This document shows, piece after piece, positions 42,766-52,900 of a stretch of DNA of 64,000 nucleotides. The DNA comes from Pedobacter sp. MC2016-05 (GTDB lineage: Bacteria; Bacteroidota; Bacteroidia; Sphingobacteriales; Sphingobacteriaceae). The position numbers were made by a program, and so were the translations under genes. The stretch is from contig NZ_JAPIVT010000023.1 in assembly GCF_026239735.1 (NCBI RefSeq), positions 1-64,000 of the forward strand, in the 5' to 3' direction. Every line of letters starts with the position of its first letter. Within the stretch, counting starts at the first letter, position 1. The notes under the pieces are model-generated. The model did no database searches. It had not been told where the DNA came from and saw nothing but the letters and a program-made list of their open reading frames with translations.

Positions 42766-45102
42766 TTAAAGCTTCATATTAATCAACTTTCCATTGTAGG
42801 TAATCGACTTCGAACGCCCAGCCGATTTACCATCAGCAATTAATACCACATTAAATTTCCTGGCACCTAACATCCCTTTGAAACTACCGGTTCTATCGCC
42901 TACACTTAATGTTTTTTCTTGATTATTCCACTTAAATGTGATGGTAGAGAACTTTCCTTTTTCATAATTATAGTTATCATTTTCATCTTCGTACAATACA
43001 AATTCACCGTCGGCCCCACCATAAACACGAACAGTTAAATTATCCCATTTTTTTTCTGTTGAGTATTGAACATCCGGTCCGATTGGAATAATTGATCCAG
43101 CCTTAACATAAAGTGGAACGATGTTTATTGGCGCATCAGTGTTTACCTCTCTCCCACCGTTGTAATATTGGTTGGTCCAGAAATTATACCAACCGCTTCC
43201 CTCTGGCAAATATACAGGCCATTTTTTAGTCTGATATTTTGTTACCGGAGCAACCAAAATCGATCGGCCAAACAGATATTGATGACCGATTTCATGTGTT
43301 TTTTTATCGGCAGCAAAATCCATCACCAGCGGACGCATAAAGGTTCCATCATTTTTACTAACATCCCACGAGGTGCTATAAATATAAGGTAACAAGCTGT
43401 AACGGAGCTTGATAAACTTTTCCTGTGCATCAAAACACCAGGTACCGCGGTCGCCAAAATTCCAGATTTCTCTTGGCAAGTCTGTTCCATGAGAACGCAT
43501 CATAGGACTAAAAGTTCCAAACTGCATCCAACGAACGTAAAGTTCCTGAAATTCGGGATTTTTATTTCCATCTCCATTACGCCAGCGACCAGCAAAAAAG
43601 CCACCTATATCGCTGTTCCAGTTCGGAATGCCCATAAGCGTATAATTCAAAGCCGCAGGAATTTGTTTTTCGAGCATATCCCAGGTAGAACTTACGTCGC
43701 CACTCCAGGTGTTAGAACCATACAACTGTTGACCGATAAAGCCAGATCTGGTGAGAATGACGCCCCTTTTCTGGCTGTACGTTTCCCGCTGGTGGGTTGC
43801 GATGCCTTTATTATGCATCAGGCTGAAACCATTTTTTACACTTCGGTAACTGCCCAGGTAAGTGGGCAAATCGAAATCAGATTCTTTTTTATTGATGTGA
43901 TCCGGCTCTGTAGAATCCAGCCACCAACCATCGTTTCCGATATAGCTAAAAATACCTTTATCCAGATATTTCCAATAAATATCTAAGGCCTTAGGATTGA
44001 AAACATCATAAGGCCTCGCCCCGCTGTTTGGTGGCCAGGTATCAAAATTAATGATCATCTTTTTACTATCGAACTCTTTGCGCTGATCCGTTTTTGGACC
44101 AAAGCCAGGCCACGTAACAATAAGCAGTTTAGCATTTAACTGATGAATCTGATCCACCCATTTTTTTGGATCTGGAAAGCGTTCTTTATCAAAACTTTGA
44201 GAGTTCCATGCACTATCACTTTTATTATATTCGGGCCAGTAACGCCAGTCTTGGATTACCACATCAAGCGGAACTTTTAAATCGCGATACTTTTTTAACA
44301 CATTTAAACTTTCATCCTGACTATTATATCGCTCCTTACTCTGAAAAAAACCAAATGCCCACAATGGAAGCATGGGAGCTTTCCCCGTTAAAGTTCGCAC
44401 TTTTGAAATTACGCCATCCGCATTTTTACCGTACATAAAATAGTAATCTGAACAGTGACCTAAACCTTCAAAAGAAAGTTCCTGAGGATTATCATTAAAT
44501 TCTGAAATGGAATAGTTATCCCAAAAAACGCCATAACCTTTAACCGAATGAAAAAACGGCGAATAGGTTGACATATTTTCATTTTGCATGTGATGAGCAG
44601 AATTGCGGCGGTTAAACTTGTTATCCAAAACTTGTCCTACCCCATAAATGGCCTCATCTTTATCCAGCAAAAAACCGTTTCGAACTTTAAACGATGGTGT
44701 ACCAGCATCATCTAGGGGAGAAAATTGTGTTCCATAATCTTTATCATTCAACAATTTATTTCCCGAACGATCTGAAAAATAAATACCACCTGTTTCTACG
44801 TTTACTTCTAGCTGAATTGAATCACTTTTAATCAGCGTATTTTTTCCCATCTGAGAAAATTCAACCGGGGTTTTCACCGCTTTACCAACCACAGAGAGGC
44901 TCTTTTTGTCGTATGGTTTTCCGCCAGGTGTTTTAAACACACGCACAATGCTCGGCGAATAATATTCAATTTTAATATCCATTCCCTGAGTGGAAAAGGA
45001 AATCCCCTGCGGAAGTTTTTGAACTGACTGTGCGTTTAAATCTCCCGAAAAAGTCAGCATTAGCACTGCCGTTATAAAATAAAGCCTTCGATAAATTCTC
45101 AT
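42766..45102 (-). CDS. GH31 alpha-xylosidase/alpha-glucosidase-like enzyme
   Basis: Secreted 778-residue GH31 enzyme. The signal peptide ends near residue 24 (LNAQ). An N-terminal beta-sandwich (25-230) leads into the catalytic barrel with LDVVIQDWRYW. The nucleophile Asp396 lies in WWLDSTEPD and the acid/base Asp469 in WSGDV. C-terminal beta domains of DUF5110 type follow (about 680-778). The WWLDSTEPD context is usual in alpha-xylosidases and related Bacteroidota enzymes, which would suit xyloglucan side chains, but alpha-glucosidase or alpha-galactosidase activity remains possible. It ends at the bidirectional hairpin. The regulator gene lies 89 bases upstream. Confidence 0.93.
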   Translation of the reverse strand: MRIYRRLYFITAVLMLTFSGDLNAQSVQKLPQGISFSTQGMDIKIEYYSPSIVRVFKTPGGKPYDKKSLSVVGKAVKTPVEFSQMGKNTLIKSDSIQLEVNVETGGIYFSDRSGNKLLNDKDYGTQFSPLDDAGTPSFKVRNGFLLDKDEAIYGVGQVLDNKFNRRNSAHHMQNENMSTYSPFFHSVKGYGVFWDNYSISEFNDNPQELSFEGLGHCSDYYFMYGKNADGVISKVRTLTGKAPMLPLWAFGFFQSKERYNSQDESLNVLKKYRDLKVPLDVVIQDWRYWPEYNKSDSAWNSQSFDKERFPDPKKWVDQIHQLNAKLLIVTWPGFGPKTDQRKEFDSKKMIINFDTWPPNSGARPYDVFNPKALDIYWKYLDKGIFSYIGNDGWWLDSTEPDHINKKESDFDLPTYLGSYRSVKNGFSLMHNKGIATHQRETYSQKRGVILTRSGFIGQQLYGSNTWSGDVSSTWDMLEKQIPAALNYTLMGIPNWNSDIGGFFAGRWRNGDGNKNPEFQELYVRWMQFGTFSPMMRSHGTDLPREIWNFGDRGTWCFDAQEKFIKLRYSLLPYIYSTSWDVSKNDGTFMRPLVMDFAADKKTHEIGHQYLFGRSILVAPVTKYQTKKWPVYLPEGSGWYNFWTNQYYNGGREVNTDAPINIVPLYVKAGSIIPIGPDVQYSTEKKWDNLTVRVYGGADGEFVLYEDENDNYNYEKGKFSTITFKWNNQEKTLSVGDRTGSFKGMLGARKFNVVLIADGKSAGRSKSITYNGKLINMKL

Positions 45103-45191
45103 ATTATAGGTTTATATTTGGTATTTGATGACAGCAAAAATAGATTCAACAACCTCAATAGAGACAACACCAATGTTGATTTTTTTGATAT

Positions 45192-47765
45192 TTACGTTGA
45201 TTTTTTCGCATTTTGAGCATATTCAGAAGGTTTACAGCCATAACGTTCCTGAAAGCATTTGCTCAAATAGCTCGAACTGCTGAAGCCTACACGATCGGCA
45301 ATTTCAGAAATATTAAGGGTTTCTTCAAGAAGTAATTCTGCAGCTTTTTCCAACCTGATGTTACGGATAAATAGCGAGGGAGATTTATCAAGTAAGGTAA
45401 TCAATTTGCGATACAACCCGGTACGGTCCATATTCAAATCGCTGCTAAGCTGCTCAACAGAATAGTCGCTTACATTTAAATTATTCTCGACCAGCAACAT
45501 TGCTTTCTTTAAAAACGTAGCTTCCATCGGGTTCATGTTTTCCGTGTACTGAGGAATTTCTGTTCTTGGCGGGGAAGAAGGATTTGCAAATTCGAGTTTC
45601 CCACTTAATAAATTTTGCTGATCAATTAAGCTCCTAATTCTGAGCAGGAGAAGATCTTCCCTCCGATTTCGTTCTGCATTTTTTCTGGCGTTACGCAAAT
45701 AAAACCTAATGCTAAGCCAAATGGCTACAACCATTAAACCAAAATAGCAAAAATATGCCACCGTAGTTCGCCACCATGGAGGATTAATGGTTAGGTTGAT
45801 TGTGGTGATTTCTCCTGGCCATTCCAAATTGGTAGTAGAAGCCATTACCTGAAGTTCATATTTTCCTGGCGGGAGATTGGTGTAAGCTATTGTGAGCACT
45901 CCATCCCTTCCAGAAAAATCGTTTCCCTGTGCACTTCGGTTTTCTCTCCACTCCTGGTCTATAGCGATCAGTTTGTAACTATAGTAAGTTTGGGCGGGAT
46001 TTTGATAGTTAAGTGCCGAAAAACGGAAGGTGAGAAAATTTTGGTCGTATAGTAAAACTAAGCCGCTAGTATAAGGCACCGTTTTGTCCAAGATATTATT
46101 ATCCCCTTCAACATCTATCTTCTTTCCATGCACCAAAAAATCAGTAAAAACCGGTTTAAATGGTAATTTATCATTCTGTGCAATATTTTGGTTTAAAACC
46201 GAAAAGCCATTTACGCCACCAAAGTAAAGTGTTCCATTTTTGCTTTCAAATACAGCATTCCGCAAATATTCGCCTTCCAAGGCACCTGTCGAAGCATCGT
46301 AGTTGATAAATGTGACATCCTTTGCGGCTTTACTAAGTTGCACCCGGTTAATTCCATAACTTGTGGCAATCCAAATATTTTTACGGCTATCTTCAAAAAT
46401 CGATTGTATGAAGTTGTTGGAGAGCCCGTTTTGAGTATAGAAAAATTGTTCCTTACCAGTAACAGGATTTAATACACTCAAACCATCTGTGGTGCCCGTC
46501 CAAATCCAACCCTTACTATCTTTAAATTTGGCTGTTTGGTTGCCAGGCAAGTTTAATACCTCCGTTTTCAATCCTTTAAGTACTCCAGAGGGAATTAACT
46601 TTGGGGGCAGAGGTCGTAGCGAATCTTCGTTTCCAACTCCGGGCTTGTACAAATATACTCCAGACTGCGTTTTAACATAGATGTTGCTGAGATCATCTTC
46701 GGCAAATGACTGAACCATCACCTCTTTAAAAGTACTACCAGGAAACGAAGATTTTTTTACGGTGTTAAATAAATACCGATGCGGATGATGGTATAATAAT
46801 CCTTGATTAGCGGTTCCGAGCCATAAACCACCTTGTTTATCGTATAATAGCGTACTTATTTCTGTATTGAGTTTAGTTCCATCTGCCTGCTCAATAACTG
46901 GAATATACTGGCTGTTGTTATGCTTTACATCCACAATCCAAATTCCATTCGCACAGCTGATGGTTGCTTTTCCATCCCAATCTACCACCAGAGTATTGAG
47001 ATGATATGGCGTTTCCAATACTTTTTTCCAATCGCGTTTACGGGTATCAAAAAAGAAGCAGCCACCATTACTCCCATTCCGAAGTTGATAAAATCCATTT
47101 TTCGCCTTCACCACAAGTGATGTACTTTGAAATTTAGACTGTTGAGCAGCAGGATATGCAGCCAGTTTAAATTGCTGACGCTTTGCTTTCAAATTGTAGC
47201 AAATTACTTCGCCGGTGCTGTAAAAAAGAAATAAATCGTCTCTTTCATTACTCACATCTTGCAGTAGCCCAACATTATGATTTAGATCTATTGAATATTG
47301 ATGATTTTTCGACTGTAACTTTTGGTTGTTAAGAAGCCACATTCTACTATCTGAATCTAGAAAAAAATCATCAATCGGGCCGTTAAAACCAGCAGTTTCG
47401 AAATAGCGGTTAAGGTTTGATTGATATTTTCCTTCATACAAATCAACCCGCATTAATTTATGATGATCTTTTATCCAGAGAATGGAATCCCCACTCTGGT
47501 AAATCCGATAGAAACCATCGTAACTTTTCAACGCATAGCCTTGCTTACTTTTATCATGAATATAGGTAAAACGCGAACCATCAAAAATATTGAGGTTCCC
47601 ACTGGTTTTAAAAACCATTCGGCCGTCTGGAAGCTGGATGATGTACCGTATTTGGTTATCACTTAGTCCCTGTGAAACGGTTAAAGGTGAAAAAACGAAA
47701 TCCTGAGCAAATAGCTTTGGCATTAAATTCAGCAGCAATATAATGGTCAGTAAAATCGGCTTCAT
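45192..47765 (-). CDS. Membrane AraC-type regulator with HTCS-like sensor but no kinase
   Basis: An 857-residue regulator. After a signal sequence (residues 1-20) comes a two-component-regulator propeller sensor (about 25-560, repeats such as LWLGTANQGLLYHHP) and a Y_Y_Y domain (about 580-660). One membrane helix (about 667-690), a coiled linker and an AraC-type DNA-binding domain (about 745-855, ISEIADRVGFSSSSYLSKCFQ) complete it. HisKA, ATPase and receiver domains, present in ordinary HTCS proteins, are absent, and the linker is only about 50 residues. It would bind DNA while anchored in the inner membrane. It lies between GH31 and the mutarotase/GH29 pair and probably controls them. Confidence 0.9.
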   Translation of the reverse strand: MKPILLTIILLLNLMPKLFAQDFVFSPLTVSQGLSDNQIRYIIQLPDGRMVFKTSGNLNIFDGSRFTYIHDKSKQGYALKSYDGFYRIYQSGDSILWIKDHHKLMRVDLYEGKYQSNLNRYFETAGFNGPIDDFFLDSDSRMWLLNNQKLQSKNHQYSIDLNHNVGLLQDVSNERDDLFLFYSTGEVICYNLKAKRQQFKLAAYPAAQQSKFQSTSLVVKAKNGFYQLRNGSNGGCFFFDTRKRDWKKVLETPYHLNTLVVDWDGKATISCANGIWIVDVKHNNSQYIPVIEQADGTKLNTEISTLLYDKQGGLWLGTANQGLLYHHPHRYLFNTVKKSSFPGSTFKEVMVQSFAEDDLSNIYVKTQSGVYLYKPGVGNEDSLRPLPPKLIPSGVLKGLKTEVLNLPGNQTAKFKDSKGWIWTGTTDGLSVLNPVTGKEQFFYTQNGLSNNFIQSIFEDSRKNIWIATSYGINRVQLSKAAKDVTFINYDASTGALEGEYLRNAVFESKNGTLYFGGVNGFSVLNQNIAQNDKLPFKPVFTDFLVHGKKIDVEGDNNILDKTVPYTSGLVLLYDQNFLTFRFSALNYQNPAQTYYSYKLIAIDQEWRENRSAQGNDFSGRDGVLTIAYTNLPPGKYELQVMASTTNLEWPGEITTINLTINPPWWRTTVAYFCYFGLMVVAIWLSIRFYLRNARKNAERNRREDLLLLRIRSLIDQQNLLSGKLEFANPSSPPRTEIPQYTENMNPMEATFLKKAMLLVENNLNVSDYSVEQLSSDLNMDRTGLYRKLITLLDKSPSLFIRNIRLEKAAELLLEETLNISEIADRVGFSSSSYLSKCFQERYGCKPSEYAQNAKKST

Positions 47766-47886
47766 TTATAGGATTTAAGTTTTGTTGCCTTTAAAGATTT
47801 CGTTTTAAATGCTGAAATTAAGTCGCAGCTATGAGTCAATAGGTTTAGCAATTATTTAAACATCAATGCGGTTTCCGTTTGCAGTA

Positions 47887-48228
47887 TTATTTATTTGGAT
47901 TTAACTCAAAAACCTGTTTCATTAATTGCCATTTTTCTCCTGGCACCGACCCGGGCAAAGGCTGTTGAAATTTCCACATCAACGCTTCCCATTCCAATAC
48001 CTTCTCATTTGCTTCGTCCATCATCTTCTTATTTTCAAACGTAAAGTCATCTGTTGTTTCCATCACCATAAATAAACGGTTCGAAATGCGATAGATTTCC
48101 ATTGAGGTAATGCCAGAATCTACTATACTTTTGGTGATTTCCGGCCAACCATTTTTGTGGTATTCCTCATATTCACTGATCAGTTTTTCATCGTTTACCA
48201 GATCAAGCGCAAGTGCATATTTTTTCAT
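47887..48228 (-). CDS. L-rhamnose/L-fucose mutarotase family protein (RhaM-like)
   Basis: Small cytoplasmic enzyme of 113 residues that interconverts the anomers of a 6-deoxy-hexose. Family signs are KYALALDLVND at the start, YHKNGWPEITKSI, a ferredoxin-like fold and a Trp-rich segment ending WEALMWKFQQPLPG. The Met at 48228 (MKKYAL) is preferred over 48252. The gene directly follows a GH29 fucosidase (31 bases), so L-fucose is at least as likely a substrate as L-rhamnose. Confidence 0.88.
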   Translation of the reverse strand: MKKYALALDLVNDEKLISEYEEYHKNGWPEITKSIVDSGITSMEIYRISNRLFMVMETTDDFTFENKKMMDEANEKVLEWEALMWKFQQPLPGSVPGEKWQLMKQVFELNPNK

Positions 48229-48283
48229 AGCTATAAATTGTGATGTCATCAATAACCCAATGGTTATCTGCCTCTTGGCTTAA

Positions 48284-49939
48284 TTAAACAATTTTCAAAG
48301 CAAAGGTGTAAGCAAGTTTAGGTTTATAATCTTTAATGTCGATCTCCAGATAATTTTCATTCTGTTTAAAAGAAAGATTTTGCCCCGTACCTAATAAGCC
48401 AATGCTGCTAATCGCTTTTTCCAAATAACTGCTCCCTTGTTTCATCGATTTTATCTGTACGATACCATTTTCTGGCCAGGCCATCACCACGGCGTAAATT
48501 GCATTTCCCTTGGTGGTGAAGCGAATATCTTCCGGTGTAAAAGGCTTACTTTTACCTTCATTAAAACCCTGATCTTTTAAAGCCTGATTATTTTCAGTTG
48601 AAGGACCCTCACCAAAAACTTTCCATGGCCGGGTATCATAAATCGCATCACTATTGGCCTGCATCCATTCTCCAACCTCCTCTACAATGGCTCGTTCCAA
48701 TTCATCAATACTGCCGTTGCCACGCACAGGGATGCTCAGCAGAAAGTTACCGTTTTTACTCACTACATCGGCCATAATCTGCACTACGGTTTTTGCACTT
48801 TTATAGCTTTTTTTATTGTAAATGGTTCTGTCGTAATGCCAGGAACCGATGCAAGTATCGGCCTGCCATGGCAAAGGTTCTATTTCATTGCTATGGCCGC
48901 GTTCAATATCCCAAACCATACATTTACGCTGCTGCTTATCCAGTATCTTCCCGAAAATGACCGCTTCAAGTTCGTTGTTTTTCTGAATACTTTTATTGTA
49001 CATGTAAGATGCTAAACGCAATCCGACGTCGCTCACTGGCCAGAGTGGTAAGGCTGTATCATCGAAATAAATAAGATCAGGACCATAATTATCAATCAGT
49101 TCGACAGTACGATTGTAAAACTTTTCGCAGTAGGCTTTAGAAGGGATAGCGGCTCCGTTTCCCCAATCCCACTGTTTGCCAGAAGCATCGTTATCCTGAC
49201 TATCTTCGCTAAGCGGATGATTTTGAGCATACAAATCCTGCGGATTTAGACCATCCCACCATTTTCCTTTTCCATCGGCAGCTGTTAGCTTTCCATCATA
49301 AGGAACGCCCGCTAAATCACCTTTCAAATCAGCACGTTGGGCAGTTTCTAACCAGGTCCAGGCATGTGCCGCATGAACGCTTACGCCGAAATACATTCCA
49401 TTTGCCCGGGCTGCTTTTTCCCAACCTTTTATAATATCCTTCTTTGGGCCAATTTGGGTGGAGTTCCATTTTTTCTGATAAGTACTTTTATACAGATCAA
49501 AATTATCGTGGTGATTGGCGAGCGCCATAAAATATTTTGCTCCTGCTTTTTTATACAAGCTTAGCAGCTCCTCCGGATTCCATTGGTCGGCTTTCCATTC
49601 ATTGATTACGTCTTTAAAACCAAATTTAGAAGGATGTCCATATTTTTCGAGGTGGTATTTATACTTCTTGCTGCCTTCCATATACATCTCCTGGGCATAC
49701 CAATCTCCATACTCAGGTTCGCATTGCGGACCCCAATGAGCCCAGATTCCAAACTTTGCATTGCGGAACCAATCTGGTGTTTTGTAAGCAGAAAGCGATT
49801 CCCAGGTCGGCTTGAACGGACCCGGCAGGTATCCTATCCCTGGTGCATTGAAAATGTTTTGGGCTGCATTAAGATTTTTTCCCAGTGCTAAAGCCGGCAC
49901 TCCAATGGCAAGCTGCTTAATTAAATCTCTTCTATTCAT
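48284..49939 (-). CDS. GH29 alpha-L-fucosidase (PUL 3)
   Basis: Exported 551-residue enzyme. The N-terminus MNRRDLIKQLAIG has the twin-arginine shape (RRDLIK before a mildly hydrophobic stretch), suggesting Tat export, unlike the other hydrolases here. The GH29 barrel shows FGIWAHWGPQ, ANHHDNFDLY and the nucleophile motif DLIYFDDTALP with Asp293. A C-terminal beta-sandwich (about 450-551) follows. It is expected to remove terminal alpha-L-fucose and is co-directional with the mutarotase gene downstream. It differs strongly from the GH29 protein at 16324, so the two are not recent duplicates. Confidence 0.92.
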   Translation of the reverse strand: MNRRDLIKQLAIGVPALALGKNLNAAQNIFNAPGIGYLPGPFKPTWESLSAYKTPDWFRNAKFGIWAHWGPQCEPEYGDWYAQEMYMEGSKKYKYHLEKYGHPSKFGFKDVINEWKADQWNPEELLSLYKKAGAKYFMALANHHDNFDLYKSTYQKKWNSTQIGPKKDIIKGWEKAARANGMYFGVSVHAAHAWTWLETAQRADLKGDLAGVPYDGKLTAADGKGKWWDGLNPQDLYAQNHPLSEDSQDNDASGKQWDWGNGAAIPSKAYCEKFYNRTVELIDNYGPDLIYFDDTALPLWPVSDVGLRLASYMYNKSIQKNNELEAVIFGKILDKQQRKCMVWDIERGHSNEIEPLPWQADTCIGSWHYDRTIYNKKSYKSAKTVVQIMADVVSKNGNFLLSIPVRGNGSIDELERAIVEEVGEWMQANSDAIYDTRPWKVFGEGPSTENNQALKDQGFNEGKSKPFTPEDIRFTTKGNAIYAVVMAWPENGIVQIKSMKQGSSYLEKAISSIGLLGTGQNLSFKQNENYLEIDIKDYKPKLAYTFALKIV

Positions 49940-49995
49940 TGTGGTTTATGGGTTTAAGATAATATTTGATTGGCGTCTTCGATATTATTCCTTGT

Positions 49996-52900
49996 TTACA
50001 CTTTATTTTTTTGATACTCGGAAGGAAGCTGACCGAACTCCTCTTTGAAACACTGCCTGAAATAAATGGAACTGTTTATTCCCACCATGAACGATACTTC
50101 GTTGATGTTGTATTTCCCCGAATCAAGCAATTGGGCAGCCTTTTGCATTCTCACTTTTCTTACCAGCTGATTAATATTTTTTCCTGTTAACGCTTTCAAT
50201 TTCCGGTATAAAGTAGATTGGCTCATATTCATATTTTCGGCCAATGTAGCAGCGTCCAAAACTTCCTGGTGCATTAATTTTTCTACTAAATTTGCAAACT
50301 CCTTAACAAAATCATTTTCACGCCAGGGGTCGGCTTCCACTTCAGCAGCTATAACTTCTGTAGTTTTTATTTGATTAGATAACTGAGACAGCACTTCTTC
50401 ATATAAACTTTTCCGTTTGGAAAGCAAATTATCTATCCTTCCATAAAGCAATTGTGTGCTAATCGGTTTGGTGAGATAAGAATCCAAACCCAGCTCGTAG
50501 CCACGGTGTTTATCCGTTTCAGAACTTTTCGCAGTGAGTAAAATCGTTGGAATATGGCTGGTTTCGCGTTCCAGTTTCAAAGCCTGGAGCATGGCAAACC
50601 CGTCCATTTCAGGCATCATTAAATCGCTCACAATGATATCCGGAACATGGCTTTTTGCAAGTTGAAAGCCTTGCTTACCATTCTCTGCAGTAATCACATT
50701 GTATTTTGATGCTAACAAAGTAGATAAATAAGCCCGCAAATCAACATCGTCTTCTACCAGCAAAACCATTGGCAACGATTCTACCTGTGGTTTCTTTTGT
50801 TCATCAAGCACTGCATCGTGTTCGGATAGATAAGGAATTTGGGGCGATACCGGATTAGCCAATAACCTGACACAGAATTCGCTTCCCCAATCCAATTCAC
50901 TTTTTACACTCACCTGCCCGTGATGGATGGCGGCCAATTGTTTCACCAGTGATAAGCCGACACCAGCGCCATCGCCTGTATTTTGAGGAACCTGATAAAA
51001 CTTTTCAAATATTTTTTCCAGATGTGCTGACGCTATTCCACTACCTGTATCTTTCACTTTTATAACTGCCCAGTTTCCCTGGCTATTTTGCTCATAAGCT
51101 AAAGAAACCATTACGCTGCCAGCTTTTGTGTGTTTGCAAGCGTTTGATAAGAGATTGTCGACAATGAGTTGTACAATTTCTCGATCGAAAATGGTTTCAA
51201 AATCTTCAGTGTTGGCCGTTAAACTGATGTTGATATTTTTGCTTTGACTAGCCTCAACATATTTTTGAACAATGTCTTCTAAAAGTTGCCTTAAAAATCC
51301 AGGCTGCAAAGCAAGTGGTTTATGCTGAGATTCAACTTTTCTAAATTCCAACAGTTGATTAACCATCGAAAAAAGCCTGGTGGCACTTTTTTGAACAATT
51401 GAAAGCCGTTCCCGGTGTTTAGGCGACAGTTGGTTTTCATGCAAAAGATCTTCCAGCGGACCTAAAATCAATGTTAGCGGTGTACGTAGTTCATGCGTAA
51501 CATTGGTGTAGAAATTCATCCTTTCGGTATGCAAATTTCCTTCTTGTTCCAGTTGCTGCTTTTTTAAACTGAGTTGCGCTTCTGCATTTATTCGTTTAAT
51601 GTAAAAGAAAAAGAATGCGATTACGGTGGCCAAAACCACAACGATATAAAATGCAATGGCCAATATGCTTAGGTAAAAAGGCGGCTTGATCGTGATGTGG
51701 AGGCTTTCATAATCTTCAGACCACTGCTCATTTTTTTGTCTGGTTCTAATTTTAAGTTCGTAACTGCCGTAGGGAATACTGCGGAAATCTATATTTTTTT
51801 CATCACCGAGAGAAATCCATTTGTTATCAAAGCCCTGCAACTTATAACTGAATTCCAGAAGATCATTCATGGCATAATCCATCACAGCCAATTCTATGCG
51901 GAAGCTGTTTTCGCCGTGCTTCAGATGAATTCTTTTTTCAGCATCTGGAAATTTTTCAGTTTGTGCCCTGCGTTCATCCGTGTTGAAAACCATCAGTCGG
52001 CTGATGTTAATTGGTGATGAAGGAAGTTTTAACGGGATGTTTACCGGATCAAAATAACAAGCGCCACTCGGCATTCCGAAAAAGAGTCGTCCGTTTTTAT
52101 CTTTGGATACGCTGTTGTTGATGAAGCCGCCGAGTGGCAATCCAAAGGCCTGATCGTAACTTAAAAGCCTTTTTTGAGCCGGAAGGTAACGGATTAACCC
52201 CAATTTCGTTGCACACCAAATATTTCCTTTCGGGCTTTCCGTGATGGAATTGATCGTTAGCCAGGCATCTCCGAGATGAAGTGGAAGAGTTTCAATTTTC
52301 CCCAGTTGATTACCCGATGATTGATAAGACAAACCTTCATTTGTCGCAATCCAAATCGTATTTTCCGAATCGCGATACACATGGTTAATGGTATTACTGA
52401 CCAGTCCTTCCGCTTTGCTGACGCGTTTGATTAGTTTCCAGTTTCGATCGTAAATATAAATCCCCTGACCGTAAGTGCCCACCCACATATTACCAAGATG
52501 GTCTTCTACCAAAGTTCGTGGAGAAAAATCGCCCATCATCGGCGTGGTGATGGTGATTTTCCGCAGCGTGTCTATTTCCTGAGCGAGAATAAATAGGCCT
52601 TCCTGTGCGGCAAAACAGATATTTTTTCGGCTATCCTGCATAATTGCCCTAACTTCCGACATGCGTTTTCCGCCATCAATTTTCTTCCAGCTATTGCTAG
52701 CTGGTTGATAACAGGAAACGCCTCCCTTTTGTAAACCAAACCATTTATTGCCGCTTTCATCTTCAAAACCCGACAAAAGGAAATCATCTCCCAGCAAGCT
52801 GTTATTGGCATTGATATGATCAACACGGCCATTATTGTCTATCTGTAGAATACCTTCACCGGTAGTAGCCAGCAAGGTTTTGTTTTGCTGATCGTTAATG

